From Clostridium sp. C2-6-12 (GTDB lineage Bacteria; Bacillota; Clostridia; Clostridiales; Clostridiaceae): a stretch of 64,000 nucleotides of DNA. Location of the stretch: NCBI RefSeq assembly GCF_009928485.1, contig NZ_JAABNP010000018.1, forward strand, positions 1-64,000, read 5' to 3'. Shown piece by piece: positions 36,208 through 45,857 of the stretch; the stretch's first letter is position 1, and each line of letters begins with the position of its first letter. The notes beneath the pieces are model-generated. The model searched no databases, was not told the origin of the DNA, and saw only the letters and a list, made by a program, of their open reading frames with translations. The position numbers and the translations under genes were made by a program.

Positions 36208-36774
36208 CTACTTTTTAAATTCTGCTAGTATTACTCCTTCTTTTTCCAAACGATGAAAAGCTTGAATCATATCATCCTCAGTTATACACAATTCATCAAA
36301 AATAGTATATAAAGAATTTTCTTCAGCTTCTTTCTTTAAATTCAATATTTCTGTTTCAACTGGTTTATCCTCTTCCTTGAAAAAATACATTGCTTCACCA
36401 TCCATGCGCTGCCAAATTTCAAAGCCTTTTTCTGTATATTTTGTATTCTCTAAAAATCCATCCATATCACAATATAAATGAGAATAAAATCTATATTTAA
36501 TACCCTTCTCCTTTAAAATTTGGTTAATAATATCTGGAAATGAATCCTCTCGAAAGAGTTCACACTGCATAGAAAAACATTTTGACTTAGTATTATATCC
36601 ACCAACCTGATAATAAATTGCTGAGATATCTGAATTAAGTGATATTTTAGTAAATTTTTCAATTGGATGAGGATGTGGAACAGGAAATTCTTCAACCTGC
36701 TTCAAAGCTTCATAAAAGGCCTCTTCTTTAAATTCTTTATTAAAATAAATGATTGATGTTATAAAATAACTCAT
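36208..36774 (-). CDS. Hypothetical first gene of the long accessory operon
   Basis: 188 residues, soluble and acidic. A strand-rich N-terminal half (FITSIIYFNKEF..., SAIYYQVGGYNTKSKCFSMQ) is followed by a helical C-terminus with ITEDDMIQAFHRLEKEGVI. I do not recognise the family. It is the first gene behind the regulon promoter at 36870-36912, with a clear AAGGAG site, and leads an operon of 15 intact genes and 16 kb. Confidence 0.6.
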   Translation of the reverse strand: MSYFITSIIYFNKEFKEEAFYEALKQVEEFPVPHPHPIEKFTKISLNSDISAIYYQVGGYNTKSKCFSMQCELFREDSFPDIINQILKEKGIKYRFYSHLYCDMDGFLENTKYTEKGFEIWQRMDGEAMYFFKEEDKPVETEILNLKKEAEENSLYTIFDELCITEDDMIQAFHRLEKEGVILAEFKK

Positions 36775-36869
36775 AATTTTCTCCTTATTTCTTAAATAAC
36801 TTTAATATCATATTTATGACTTTTCTATTTTTGAACATTAATTCCCCATCATATCTAATTCATATCATA

Positions 36870-36912
36870 ATAATAAATTTTCTAAGGTCATTTGTATTGT
36901 ATAAAAACGACA
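36870..36912 (-). promoter_or_regulatory. Regulon promoter/operator, 36.8-21.0 kb operon
   Basis: On the minus strand: TGTCG, TTTTTA, TACAATACA (36912-36893), a 17-bp spacer and the -10 TATTAT (36875-36870). No hairpin is formed by TGTCG here, so the element is conserved without serving as a terminator. Confidence 0.75.
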
Positions 36913-36942
36913 TGGAATAATTTCGTAAAATATCTTAATTAA

Positions 36943-37006
36943 AAAAGCTCCCTCATTAATATATTTCAGATTTTTATAAAACCTTTATTATTAATGAAAG
37001 AGCTTT
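36943..37006. terminator. Terminator of the AraC gene
   Basis: AAAGCTC-TCATTAATA pairs with TATTAATGA-GAGCTTT across a loop of about 25 bases, 11 bases beyond the stop of the AraC-type gene. It isolates the regulator from the operon whose promoter follows 30 bases later. Confidence 0.65.
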
Positions 37007-37016
37007 GCTTAGCAAT

Positions 37017-37847
37017 TTATTCTTTTTTTAAATCTATTAACCCTGAAAGTATTTCCTTAAAAGTATGAAACATATCATCTTTTTTCCAGTTGTTTGGCGA
37101 ATTACCAGCCCGATTTCTAAATTCACGGCTTAAATGTGCTTGATCATAGTAACCTGTTTCAACTGCTGTTGTTTTTAAATCTTTTTCATATATTGTCTTA
37201 AAGGCTTCAGAAAATCGTACAATACTTGCATATTCCTTTAAGGTAATACCAAAAAAGTCTAAAAATTGACGCTGTAATTGACGAGTTGAAATATCAGATT
37301 TAAGGCAAATATCACTAATAGTAGCATCCGGTGAAGAACAAACCATTCTTGCAGCTCCTATAGCATGTACAAAATTATTATTTATCTCTTCCTCTTTTTT
37401 GCATATCAATTTAAATATAGAGTCGTCAAACTCATTGATCCATTGTTCCAAATCATCTTTATCTATACTTCTAATTATTTGAGTGAATTCATTGTCATCA
37501 TCTAAAAGTATTGCCTTTTCACAATACTCTGCAGGTCTTATTCCAGTAATTCTATAAATCAATTCGAAATCCAATGTTACAACCAATAACTCTATTTCAG
37601 TCATTTCACTTGACACAGGAATTTTGTTCATTCCAAATAAAAGAATATCACCTTGTTTTACATTTATTCCTTCATAATTGCACTGCCCACTTAAAACATA
37701 AAATATATGAACATCTGAATCTGCTGGAGCAACATATTTTTCCTTGAATCTAAAGTTTACGTAATTATAATGATAAATTCCATACTCCCTATATTTTGAT
37801 ATCTTATTCCAAAAATTATTTTGTTTTTCTCCATTATTATTTTCCAT
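37017..37847 (-). CDS. AraC-family transcriptional regulator, paralogue 1
   Basis: 276 residues. The N-terminal 150 residues form a cupin-like sensor (FYVLSGQCNYEGINVKQGDILLFG). The C-terminal AraC domain has two helix-turn-helix units with recognition helices STRQLQRQF (187-195) and DQAHLSREF (235-243). It is monocistronic, with its own terminator, and lies directly upstream of the regulon promoter at 36.9 kb. Its DNA-reading helices are almost the same as those of the second AraC protein at 55.5 kb. It is a candidate activator of the shared promoter element (inference). No regulon-type site is seen upstream of this gene. Confidence 0.9.
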   Translation of the reverse strand: MENNNGEKQNNFWNKISKYREYGIYHYNYVNFRFKEKYVAPADSDVHIFYVLSGQCNYEGINVKQGDILLFGMNKIPVSSEMTEIELLVVTLDFELIYRITGIRPAEYCEKAILLDDDNEFTQIIRSIDKDDLEQWINEFDDSIFKLICKKEEEINNNFVHAIGAARMVCSSPDATISDICLKSDISTRQLQRQFLDFFGITLKEYASIVRFSEAFKTIYEKDLKTTAVETGYYDQAHLSREFRNRAGNSPNNWKKDDMFHTFKEILSGLIDLKKE

Positions 37848-37933
37848 ATGAATATCGCTCCATTTACTTAATATGCTTCTTCTTATGGCAAATTATATAA
37901 TACATTTCGGCACATTTCAATCAAAAAAGTTTT

Positions 37934-38698
37934 TTAAAACTCATAGCAAAGATAGCTTAAATTCCCTAATTCATAATTTCTAAATATAACTCTAGGACTT
38001 AATTCCGAGCTACTTCCTAGAGCAATAAATAATGGTACAAGATGATCTGCAGTTGGAACTGCTAAATTAGCATGAGGAGCATATTTTCTATAATCATTAA
38101 GAGCTTTTAGATCCTTAGCTTCTATTTTTTCAATTAACCAATCATCAAATTCTTTAGCCCATGAATCAATATTGTTACTTTCAAAATCAACTAATCTTAG
38201 ATTATGGACTGTATTTCCACTTCCAAGAACTAAAATATCTTCCTGTCCAAGATCTTTAAGAGCATTACCTATTTTAATTTGCTCATCTATAGATAAAGTA
38301 TAATTTATTGAAACCTGAACAACAGGTATATTTGCCTTAGGATAAAGATGTTGCAGCAGAGTCCATGCGCCGTGATCTAAGCCTCTTGCTAAATCTGTTT
38401 TTACCTTAATCCCAGAATCAATTAATTTATTTTGAATTTTTTCTGCAATAACACTAGAACCTTTTGCAGGATATTTCATTTTATAAAGTTCCTCTGGGAA
38501 TCCATAAAAATCATACATAGTATCATATATAGAATCAGAAGCTGAAATAGTAAGTGTTTCAGCAACCCAATGAGAGGTAAATACAACTATAGCTTTTGGT
38601 TTAATTGATTCTCCAAGGTCATTTAAAAATTTAGTATACACGCTTTGCTCAATTGCCATCATAGGTGAGCCATGAGCTAGAAATAATGGTTTAATCAT
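37934..38698 (-). CDS. ygiD: 4,5-DOPA-dioxygenase-like extradiol protein (YgiD family)
   Basis: 254 residues of the class III extradiol dioxygenase (YgiD/LigB-like) family. Expected metal-binding histidines are visible in FLAHGSPM (His9), FTSHWV and near GLDHGAWTLLQHL, with the typical GSGNTVHNLR further on. Characterised relatives cleave aromatic diols with oxygen; in an anaerobe the true substrate and reaction are unclear. GGAGGTGC precedes the ATG. It is a single gene between an AraC gene and the chemoreceptor operon. Confidence 0.88.
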   Translation of the reverse strand: MIKPLFLAHGSPMMAIEQSVYTKFLNDLGESIKPKAIVVFTSHWVAETLTISASDSIYDTMYDFYGFPEELYKMKYPAKGSSVIAEKIQNKLIDSGIKVKTDLARGLDHGAWTLLQHLYPKANIPVVQVSINYTLSIDEQIKIGNALKDLGQEDILVLGSGNTVHNLRLVDFESNNIDSWAKEFDDWLIEKIEAKDLKALNDYRKYAPHANLAVPTADHLVPLFIALGSSSELSPRVIFRNYELGNLSYLCYEF

Positions 38699-38729
38699 AT
38701 AATAAGCACCTCCAAATATTTTTTATAGC

Positions 38730-40724
38730 CTAAATTACAAATTTATTTTGTTCATTAATTAAATTTTTTGTCATGTTATTTAAGGTAGTTGCAGTTGCTG
38801 CAACTTCATTAGATAAATTGTGCATTTCATCAGTTGAAGCTGTTATTTCTTCTGATGAAGCAGATATTTCCTCAGCTATAGCAGATGTACTTTCCACTTT
38901 ATTTAAAATATCTTCTTTTTCCTTATTTATTTCTACTGCCGCCCCATTAACAGCTTGTACTTTGGGAATTACTTTTTTGATAACATCAATTATCTTTTCA
39001 AAGGAGTTTATAGTTCCATTTATAATATTAACTTGGCTGCTAAGTTCAGAATTCATATTATTTGTATCTTCTGTTATTGCATTAGTATCATTGGATATAT
39101 CTGATATTAATTTACTTATATTTTGAGATGAAACTTTTGTTTGTTCCGCTAATTCTTTTACTTCATTTGCAACAACCCCAAATCCCTTACCGGCTTCACC
39201 AGCGTTTGCTGCTTCTATAGATGCATTTAATGCTAATAAGTTAGTTTGATCTGCTATTGAATTAATCATTTGTACTATATTATTTACTTCTTTTACATTG
39301 CTATTAAAAGTAGTAATTTTATTAGATAATGTTTTAAAAGATAAGCTTATGTTATTTACTGCATTCATTAATAACTTCATGCTTGAGCTACTATCATTTG
39401 CAAGTTCATTCATTACAACTGTGTTTTCGTCTATGTCTTTAATGTTTATTACTATATCTTCAAGCTTACCACTGAAGTTATTTAAAATTGTAGTAATTTC
39501 TATTAAATTATTTGCTTGAGAATTAATTCCTAATGCTACTTCTTGCATTGAATTGGCTACATTATTAGAAGATGATACCATGTTTTGAGATATATCTAAT
39601 AAATTACTTGAGTTTTCATCTATTACTAAGGAACTATCCTTAGATATTTTAATCATAGATCCAATTGAATTTTGCATTGTATTCATAGAGTTAGCCATAT
39701 CACCAATTTCATCTTTAAAATTTAAATACTTATGATTAATCTTATTTGTAAAATCTCCTGTAGCTAATACATTTAATGAATTAGAAGCATATCTTATTCT
39801 TGTAGACAATCTATGAGAAATAATATAAATCACAAAAATTCCAATAATCAAGAATAATATAGTAGTTAAAGTTATTGAAGATTTTAGAGAGTCAAGTTCT
39901 GATAAAAGTTCTGATTTCTCTAAAATAACAACTACAGACCATTTTTCTTTTTCAATAGGAGCAAATCCACCATAAGATTCTTTTCCTCCAAAAGTATATG
40001 CACTTAAACCAGTTTCACCAGCTATCATTCTCTTTTGCATTTCAGCAATGCCTTTAAGGCTAGGATCTTTTTCTGCTTCTTTAATAGAATTATATTGATT
40101 TAATGGCATACTTGAATCTTTATAAGCAATACTGTTGCTTTGGCTATTTATCATATAGGCACTTCCAGTATTACCAAAAGAAATTTTTTTAATCATATCA
40201 CTAAGTTCCATTCCATTTCTAACTGATACTAAAACACCTACAATTGCATTATCATTTTTTATTGGTACTGAATATATCATTGTCATTTCAGTTTTATTAG
40301 AATTAACTTCTGGATCATTTATAAAACTCTCACCAAGTATAGATTTTTTAAAATAAGTAGTATCTTTTATATTAGCTTGTTCTCCATTAGTATATGTAAT
40401 ATTTCCATTGACATCAGCATATCCCATTTTAATACTGCCATTTCTTTTAGCTTCAACTTTTAAAATAGTCATCAATTTATCTGGACTATCATTATTTAAC
40501 GAAGCAACCTTGGCAGTCACTTCCATTGAGTTTAATTGATTATCTAAATAAGCTTGAACAGTGTTAGATGCCTGTATGGCTATTTCTGGTAAGGTCTTTG
40601 TAATATTTGATATTAAAGCATTAGATGCATTAATATAAGAAATTACTCCAAACCCAGTACTTACAACCAAAAGCAATATACTTATCAATACAATTAATTT
40701 TACTTTGATGCTTTTTATAAACAT
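38730..40724 (-). CDS. Methyl-accepting chemotaxis protein
   Basis: About 664 residues. A membrane segment (8-28) is followed by an extracellular dCACHE-type sensor (about 35-270, with [20 protein letters not shown]) and a second membrane segment (near 285-305). A HAMP-like linker and a cytoplasmic signalling domain with the invariant hairpin tip [20 protein letters not shown] complete it. Dimers signal to CheA. The start is the ATG 10 bases after AGGAG; an earlier ATG would overlap marR and lacks a ribosome site. It follows marR by 34 bp, so MarR probably controls it. Confidence 0.92.
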   Translation of the reverse strand: MFIKSIKVKLIVLISILLLVVSTGFGVISYINASNALISNITKTLPEIAIQASNTVQAYLDNQLNSMEVTAKVASLNNDSPDKLMTILKVEAKRNGSIKMGYADVNGNITYTNGEQANIKDTTYFKKSILGESFINDPEVNSNKTEMTMIYSVPIKNDNAIVGVLVSVRNGMELSDMIKKISFGNTGSAYMINSQSNSIAYKDSSMPLNQYNSIKEAEKDPSLKGIAEMQKRMIAGETGLSAYTFGGKESYGGFAPIEKEKWSVVVILEKSELLSELDSLKSSITLTTILFLIIGIFVIYIISHRLSTRIRYASNSLNVLATGDFTNKINHKYLNFKDEIGDMANSMNTMQNSIGSMIKISKDSSLVIDENSSNLLDISQNMVSSSNNVANSMQEVALGINSQANNLIEITTILNNFSGKLEDIVINIKDIDENTVVMNELANDSSSSMKLLMNAVNNISLSFKTLSNKITTFNSNVKEVNNIVQMINSIADQTNLLALNASIEAANAGEAGKGFGVVANEVKELAEQTKVSSQNISKLISDISNDTNAITEDTNNMNSELSSQVNIINGTINSFEKIIDVIKKVIPKVQAVNGAAVEINKEKEDILNKVESTSAIAEEISASSEEITASTDEMHNLSNEVAATATTLNNMTKNLINEQNKFVI

Positions 40725-40758
40725 AATTAAATCAGCTCCTTTATATTTAGTCCATATT

Positions 40759-41220
40759 TTACTTGTTTTCATTTAAATCTCGCATTTTTATAATCAAGTT
40801 TTGAGCTTTTAATAAAGCATTAGATAACTCTCCTATTTCTTCATCAGAAAGAACCTTAAATCTTTCTAAAAAATCAGCTTCTCCAGTTGCTGAAACAGAT
40901 AAGATAAGCTTTAATGCTTTGCTTGATAGTGATAAATAAACGATTCTTTTATCATTTTCATCTTGTTTTTTTATTAAATATCCAAAATTATATAAAGTAT
41001 TAATACTTCTGCTTGTATTTGGCACAGATATATTTAATTTTTTACTTATTCTTGAGGCTGTTGTTGTTCCTTCAAAATGAACAAAATTTAATATTTTTGA
41101 AAGAAGAGGTGTTATTTCTGTATTAGTCAAATCTGGAATAAGATCTATATATTCAGCATTAAATAAGCTATAAAAGTTAACCATATTTAAAATTAATTCT
41201 CTAGAAGCTTTTTTATTCAT
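40759..41220 (-). CDS. MarR-family transcriptional regulator
   Basis: 153 residues, winged helix. The recognition region [22 protein letters not shown] and the wing with [10 protein letters not shown] are typical of MarR. It is a dimeric repressor that usually responds to small molecules. A perfect palindrome overlaps the -35 and spacer of its own promoter 46 bp upstream, so it probably represses itself and the chemoreceptor gene that follows. AAAGGAGATTTGAT precedes the ATG. Confidence 0.9.
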   Translation of the reverse strand: MNKKASRELILNMVNFYSLFNAEYIDLIPDLTNTEITPLLSKILNFVHFEGTTTASRISKKLNISVPNTSRSINTLYNFGYLIKKQDENDKRIVYLSLSSKALKLILSVSATGEADFLERFKVLSDEEIGELSNALLKAQNLIIKMRDLNENK

Positions 41221-41258
41221 ATCAAATCTCCTTTAATAATTATTATTCTTTAAAAAAC

Positions 41259-41294
41259 ATTATAATAAAATAGTTGTCATTTGACAACTATTTT
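41259..41294 (-). promoter_or_regulatory. marR promoter with overlapping palindromic operator
   Basis: On the minus strand TTGTCA (41287-41282), a 17-bp spacer and TATAAT (41264-41259) form a near-consensus promoter. The palindrome AAAATAGTTGTCA-TT-TGACAACTATTTT (41267-41294) covers the -35 and most of the spacer, as MarR operators do. The same palindrome may also end transcripts from the operon upstream (stop at 41305). Confidence 0.75.
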
Positions 41295-41304
41295 CTCGAA
41301 AATA

Positions 41305-41991
41305 TTATTTAAAAAATCTTGCAAGATCAAAACCATGACGTAGCGCAAATTCATAGTATGGCTCATCAAGTGGTAAATTAAGTAACTCGTAAACTTCTCT
41401 GCGCCTTTCATTGTACCGAAGATCTTTATTAGCTAATGAAAATCCTTTTTCTGCATCTCCTAATAAATAAGTAATATAATATGCTAAACCACCATGCATA
41501 GTATAATGTATATTAATACCTCTCCAGTCAACTATATTATTTGGATCATCAACTGGAAGAGGAAGCCATACTTCACCACGACAGAAATACCATTGTCGTT
41601 TTGGTGGAATCACCACAATAAATTCAGGAAATTCAACCTCGGCAGGATTTACTGGAATATTACCTATAATAGGCCACTCTTCGCGTTCTATTGAATATGA
41701 ACTAACTTCTATTCCCTTTATGAGAACTTCTGACTGCTTGGCAGTAGGTTCGTTAAAGACTTCTTTATAAACTTCAACTAGAATACCACCTCCATGATAA
41801 AGCATTTCTGTTCCATAGGTAAAAGCCTCTGGAAAATCTTTTTCTCCTGCTTCTATTTCTTTTTTAGTTTCCTCTATTATTTTTTTAAATTTTTGTTTCT
41901 TTGGATATAATAATATTCTTCCAGTTGCATATTTTCCATCTAATAGTGGTATTGCAAATAAGTCTCCTACTTTAAATGAAATTTTTTTCAT
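41305..41991 (-). CDS. Imm26-family immunity-like protein
   Basis: 228 residues. The N-terminus FKVGDLFAIPLLDGKYATGRIL matches the Imm26 family opening, in which a strand-rich domain starts with GDxFAIPL and a GR motif. The C-terminal 80 residues (RGINIHYTMHGGLAYYITYLLG..., PLDEPYYEFALRHGFD) are an extra helical part. Imm26 proteins are predicted immunity proteins of polymorphic toxins. It is the last gene of the 45.9-41.3 kb operon; AGGAGGAACAAG precedes the ATG. Confidence 0.75.
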   Translation of the reverse strand: MKKISFKVGDLFAIPLLDGKYATGRILLYPKKQKFKKIIEETKKEIEAGEKDFPEAFTYGTEMLYHGGGILVEVYKEVFNEPTAKQSEVLIKGIEVSSYSIEREEWPIIGNIPVNPAEVEFPEFIVVIPPKRQWYFCRGEVWLPLPVDDPNNIVDWRGINIHYTMHGGLAYYITYLLGDAEKGFSLANKDLRYNERRREVYELLNLPLDEPYYEFALRHGFDLARFFK

Positions 41992-42028
41992 CTTGTTCCT
42001 CCTAACCTAAATCAAAAATTTTTCTTTC

Positions 42029-43258
42029 TTAAATTATTTCAGGTATACACTCTGCTACAAAATCCTGGTGATCCCAAAATACCACTTCACTTCCATCACT
42101 GTTATGTGAAATTACTTTTTTTATTAGTTCCCTATGCGCTAATAATTGTTGTGGAAGCTTTGGAAACAATGTTTCTAATTCTTCTTTTATAACAGGTTTT
42201 GGTGATGCTACTAAATACAAACCTTCTTCATATTTTGAATAGGTGTAGTCTTTGAGATATTTTTCTAATTGTTTAATATAAGGCTTTCCGAACCAGCTTA
42301 GCCACATTGGGGACTTTGGAATACCAATCCACCAGTTATAACTAGGAATCAAATAATCCTTACACTTTGAATCATAATATAAATTACCATTTTTCTTAAC
42401 TATAACATTTTGCTCCACATAAGCCATGGCATAAACAGCATTAAGCTTTACACTTAACTTTTCAAAAAGTGTAGTAAATACTTCAATCCATCTAGCATCA
42501 TATTCACAAGCACCATAATCAAAGCTAAGCTTTATACTGCTGATGCAACCTGCTTTATCAGGTTTCATTTGATTATAAGCCTCATAAGGAAAATAAATAG
42601 AACCTGAAAAGCACGGTTTCTTTCCTTTAAAATAGATATCTTGACCTTCTTTCTTTTTTTCCATTAAATAATCAATAAATCTGTGTTCTTCTCCCTTTTT
42701 AAGTCTATTTTTTAAAGGCTCGTAATCACCATACTTTTCTGGCATTGATTCTGGGCAAATACTATTAAGGCTCTCAAGAAAAACCTTTATAGTATTTGCA
42801 TCAACCATAGATAAAGGAATAAACCATTTCATATTAATTACATTAATCCGTTCAGCTATTCCTGATACTTCATAGCGTTTTGGCTTTCCTTTGGGAAAAA
42901 TAATCTTATCTTCTCTCGTATCATAAGCTGCTCCACTACAAGCCTCTGCTATAAACTTAGACAAATCCATTCCTTTTTTTATACAGCTTTTACTACTGTT
43001 CTCTGGAATTGTTATGTTATAAATCCATTTGGGTGCTAAAACAACACTAGCTAATATCTCATCAATATCCTCTACATTTATTATTGGTATAACATCCATA
43101 ATCATTTTATCCATTGAACTTTTTTTCTCAGAAGAAATTATTAAATTATTTCTTTCAATAGACCCGCTATTAATGACTAATCCCTTTGTAGCTAGAAATT
43201 CTTGAAGCTGCTCTTGCTCTATTTTATTATAAGCTGCAATTTTTAAATCATAACTCAT
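42029..43258 (-). CDS. Hypothetical 409-residue immunity-like protein
   Basis: A soluble two-part protein. The first half contains PLSMVDANTIKVFLESL. The second half is strand-rich with GSIYFPYEAYNQM, CEYDARWIEVFTTLFEKL and WWIGIPKSPMWLSWFGKPY, a tryptophan-rich pattern seen in some large immunity proteins. I cannot place it in a named family. GAGAGGTAACGATTA precedes the ATG. The 34-37 bp gaps to both neighbours show it belongs to the operon. Confidence 0.55.
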   Translation of the reverse strand: MSYDLKIAAYNKIEQEQLQEFLATKGLVINSGSIERNNLIISSEKKSSMDKMIMDVIPIINVEDIDEILASVVLAPKWIYNITIPENSSKSCIKKGMDLSKFIAEACSGAAYDTREDKIIFPKGKPKRYEVSGIAERINVINMKWFIPLSMVDANTIKVFLESLNSICPESMPEKYGDYEPLKNRLKKGEEHRFIDYLMEKKKEGQDIYFKGKKPCFSGSIYFPYEAYNQMKPDKAGCISSIKLSFDYGACEYDARWIEVFTTLFEKLSVKLNAVYAMAYVEQNVIVKKNGNLYYDSKCKDYLIPSYNWWIGIPKSPMWLSWFGKPYIKQLEKYLKDYTYSKYEEGLYLVASPKPVIKEELETLFPKLPQQLLAHRELIKKVISHNSDGSEVVFWDHQDFVAECIPEII

Positions 43259-43292
43259 TAATCGTTACCTCTCTTTAATAAACAAAACTTCC

Positions 43293-44021
43293 TTAAACTT
43301 TGTCATACCCCTTTTTAATACACTCTTCAATGCTCCTATCCAGCCAGTCTTCTATCCATTGTGAAAAAGTGAACACCTTGTTATTAAAAAGATACTCTCC
43401 ATCTTTTTCACCAATACATATTCCTTCAGGTATTGATTGACTGGGATCAAACCCTCCTACATCCCATACTGTTCCATAAAGTTCCCCTTCAACTACGAGT
43501 ACATGACTATAGGTACATCCATCATTAGCTATAACAATAGCTCCCTCAATTGATAATACATAAGGAGCAGCATAACCTAAAGCTTTTGGTTTCATTTTTA
43601 CAATATTATCCTTATATATTTCTATATGTTTGTGTTTTAAGTCTCTAAAATAAGTAATCCTTCCATAACCAGTTTTTTCATTTAACTCATGTTCATAAAA
43701 ATACCCATCCTCAATAACTCGATTAGACGAATATTCAAAACGTTCTTCTATAATTTCCATTTGTGAATTTAATCCATAGCCAGGTCCAGCTCCATAACCT
43801 ATCTTTAAAAGAAAATCTCTATAGTCCTCTGGTAAACGGATTTTTAACTTACTCTCCATTAATTTAAGGTCAGTTTCTTTAACCGGATAGGATTTATATT
43901 CATGTCCAAATTGCTTTCCCTGATTAAATGAATAAGCTCCAAATGTTTTCTGCTTTTTATCTAAAACTTCTAACTTTTTTAGCTTGTCTTTTAATTGCTC
44001 TGTTTTTTCTTCAATTGTCAT
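43293..44021 (-). CDS. SMI1/KNR4 (SUKH) family protein
   Basis: 242 residues with a clear SUKH core: LKLMESKLKIRLPEDYRDFLLKIGYGAGPG, then FGR-like strands, IEGAIVIANDGCTYSHVLVVEG and GTVWDVGGFDP, and a C-terminal helix SQWIEDWLDRSIEE. SUKH proteins neutralise many toxin domains by direct binding. The start is the ATG five bases after GGAGGG; the frame extends 15 codons upstream into a gene remnant but without a ribosome site. It is a distant paralogue of the SUKH gene at 44.9 kb. Confidence 0.88.
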   Translation of the reverse strand: MTIEEKTEQLKDKLKKLEVLDKKQKTFGAYSFNQGKQFGHEYKSYPVKETDLKLMESKLKIRLPEDYRDFLLKIGYGAGPGYGLNSQMEIIEERFEYSSNRVIEDGYFYEHELNEKTGYGRITYFRDLKHKHIEIYKDNIVKMKPKALGYAAPYVLSIEGAIVIANDGCTYSHVLVVEGELYGTVWDVGGFDPSQSIPEGICIGEKDGEYLFNNKVFTFSQWIEDWLDRSIEECIKKGYDKV

Positions 44022-44047
44022 AATAACCCTCCATTCAAAGTAACTTG

Positions 44048-44164
44048 CTAAAAAACCGTAGCCCAAGGAATTAAATTTTTAATCTTATCTCTTTCTTCCT
44101 CTGAAATTGGATTGCCACCTATAAAAGTAATATAATATTGTTTAGATTGGCTATTTGTTCCACA
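44048..44164 (-). pseudogene. C-terminal gene remnant between two operon genes
   Basis: In frame with and directly after the stop of the gene at 44165-44851, the sequence reads CGTNSQSKQYYITFIGGNP...ERDKIKNLIPWATVF and then stops. The codon use is gene-like. Either the upstream gene once continued through this point and gained a TAA, or this is the tail of a deleted gene. The function is not recognised. Confidence 0.45.
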
Positions 44165-44851
44165 TTATGGAAGTAATAATTTAATATCTGATAGATATGC
44201 CATTTTCAGCCATTGTTCTAGTACAGCTAAGGCTGCTTCTTCCTCCATAATATCAACACATTTATAATAAGATGAATCATCTTCTCTATTAATGGTAAGA
44301 CGGAATATTGAAGTTTTTTCATATAAATATTGAACGGTAATATGAACCAATCCATAAATATTTTTTACTGCATGAAATATGGTTTGTGTTGCAGTTTCTT
44401 GTTTTGTTACATGATTATATTCAACCTTTAGTAAATTCCTTGTCCAATGATTAAGCTGTATCTTCCAACCAGTTGGAATTCCAAGAGGAACCAGTTTTTC
44501 TTTAACACTTTCCTCTTCTTCATTTTTATATTTTCCAAGAAAATTGTTTATTCTTTCTGAGATTTCATCATAAAAACGACTTTCAAAAGTAATAAAAGGT
44601 TCCTCCTCTTCTTGCTTATAAATACATAGTTTATACTGACCGCTTAAATCCATGTCTGGCAACCAATCTAAATCAATAAATATGTTTTTATCAAAGCTTT
44701 TTATCGCCAATAAATCTGCTGTAAAATAAGAATTCCAAGAACCTTCTCTTTTTGCATCTTCAATAGAAATTTGAAAAAAGCAATTCCAAGTAATTTCCCA
44801 TTCAGAGGGAATGCACAAGGGCATTATTTTTATATCACCTTTATTAGCCAC
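44165..44851 (-). CDS. Two-module IPxGW protein, paralogue A
   Basis: 228 residues made of two modules, each starting with a conserved phrase: PLCIPSEWEITWNCFFQI near residue 11 and PLGIPTGWKIQLNHW near 122. The same pair of modules makes up the 256-residue protein at 54.7 kb, so the two are paralogues. The modules are strand-rich, about 110 residues each, with IDLDWLPDMD in the first. No known family. It starts at a GTG after AGGAAGAG. It sits between two SUKH genes, so an immunity role is suggested by position. Confidence 0.6.
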   Translation of the reverse strand: MANKGDIKIMPLCIPSEWEITWNCFFQISIEDAKREGSWNSYFTADLLAIKSFDKNIFIDLDWLPDMDLSGQYKLCIYKQEEEEPFITFESRFYDEISERINNFLGKYKNEEEESVKEKLVPLGIPTGWKIQLNHWTRNLLKVEYNHVTKQETATQTIFHAVKNIYGLVHITVQYLYEKTSIFRLTINREDDSSYYKCVDIMEEEAALAVLEQWLKMAYLSDIKLLLP

Positions 44852-44911
44852 TTTTCTCTTCCTTTCCCTTTTTTTGATAATACTTTTTCAACTTATCTCG
44901 CCTAACAGACG

Positions 44912-45538
44912 CTATTTACCTTTTTTTATCTGATAAAAGTGAACTCTTCTCTTCAAATAATCTTCTATCCAGGTTAAAAATGAAACTGTGGCAAATGGTA
45001 ATCCCTCATTGGTTGAAAATACTGGATTTTTTAGAGGATAAAAGTAAAAACTTTCATAAGCACCTTCCCAAACTGTCTCTTCCAATTCTCCACGGATAAT
45101 CAAGAGCACTGTTCCTATGCACCCCTGGTCCATAATGGGAATGGCCCCATCCTTACAACCTGTTATACATATACCTTCGGATTTTTTATTGATTTCATCT
45201 TGAAGATGTTTTATCGTAAGCACTTTTACGTTTTCTAAACGGGACAATTTTCTGTTGTATCGCTCTAAGGTGCAATTATGCTGATATTTTTCCCATACCT
45301 GTTGAGGATTATAAAATACATAATCCAACCGACCAGAGCCAATATAGTATAAAAATGCAATGTATTCATCCGATAACTTCTTTTTCAAACGTCTCTCCAG
45401 TTTAAAAATCGCTTTCGCTGAAACTGGTTCTAACTCAATGGGGCCAATAAATTGTTGCAGCTCTTGTATTAATTTTCGAATAGTCTCTATTTTAAACTGA
45501 TAACGAATGATCCTTATTATAATTTTCTCATTCTCCAT
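44912..45538 (-). CDS. SMI1/KNR4 (SUKH) family protein
   Basis: 208 residues. The SUKH helix KLERRLKKKLSDEYIAFLYYIGSGRLD is followed by the strand block GICITGCKDGAIPIMDQGCIGTVLLIIRG and the final helix FLTWIEDYLKRRV. This matches the fold order of SUKH immunity proteins. AAGGTGATTAT precedes the ATG. It is the second gene of the operon driven from 46.1 kb. Confidence 0.85.
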   Translation of the reverse strand: MENEKIIIRIIRYQFKIETIRKLIQELQQFIGPIELEPVSAKAIFKLERRLKKKLSDEYIAFLYYIGSGRLDYVFYNPQQVWEKYQHNCTLERYNRKLSRLENVKVLTIKHLQDEINKKSEGICITGCKDGAIPIMDQGCIGTVLLIIRGELEETVWEGAYESFYFYPLKNPVFSTNEGLPFATVSFLTWIEDYLKRRVHFYQIKKGK

Positions 45539-45596
45539 ATAATCACCTTGTATTTATTAATAAAATCAGCAAAACCATAGGTATTGCCATAAAATA

Positions 45597-45857
45597 TCAA
45601 ATATACGCCTTCACTTCATTCAATCGAGTTCCATCTATTTTGACGGCAGTTTGAAAATCTTGTTTAGCAAATGCAATTTCGCCTTTTTCCATATAAAGTT
45701 TTCCCCTACGTATATATACCTCAGCTTGATTTGGTGCATACATGGTCTGAACAATTTGATCACCAAAATGTTCCTTACTTGATTCACAATAAAGACAAAC
45801 CCAATCCTGAGGCAGCTTTTCAAAAGATTTAAGCTTTACTGAATTTAAATCAATCAT
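45597..45857 (-). CDS. Small TPR-like protein, first gene of the operon
   Basis: 86 residues. The C-terminal half forms a TPR hairpin (AEVYIRRGKLYMEKGEIAFAKQDFQTAVKID). The first half carries C-x-x-C (VCLYCESS). Two starts are possible: this ATG after AGGAGGAAAGTATA, or an ATG 16 codons earlier after AAGGAGAAAAGTTAT; both ribosome sites are good. A single TPR pair is short for the family, so it may be a truncated relative of the 585-residue TPR protein. Confidence 0.6.
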   Translation of the reverse strand: MIDLNSVKLKSFEKLPQDWVCLYCESSKEHFGDQIVQTMYAPNQAEVYIRRGKLYMEKGEIAFAKQDFQTAVKIDGTRLNEVKAYI

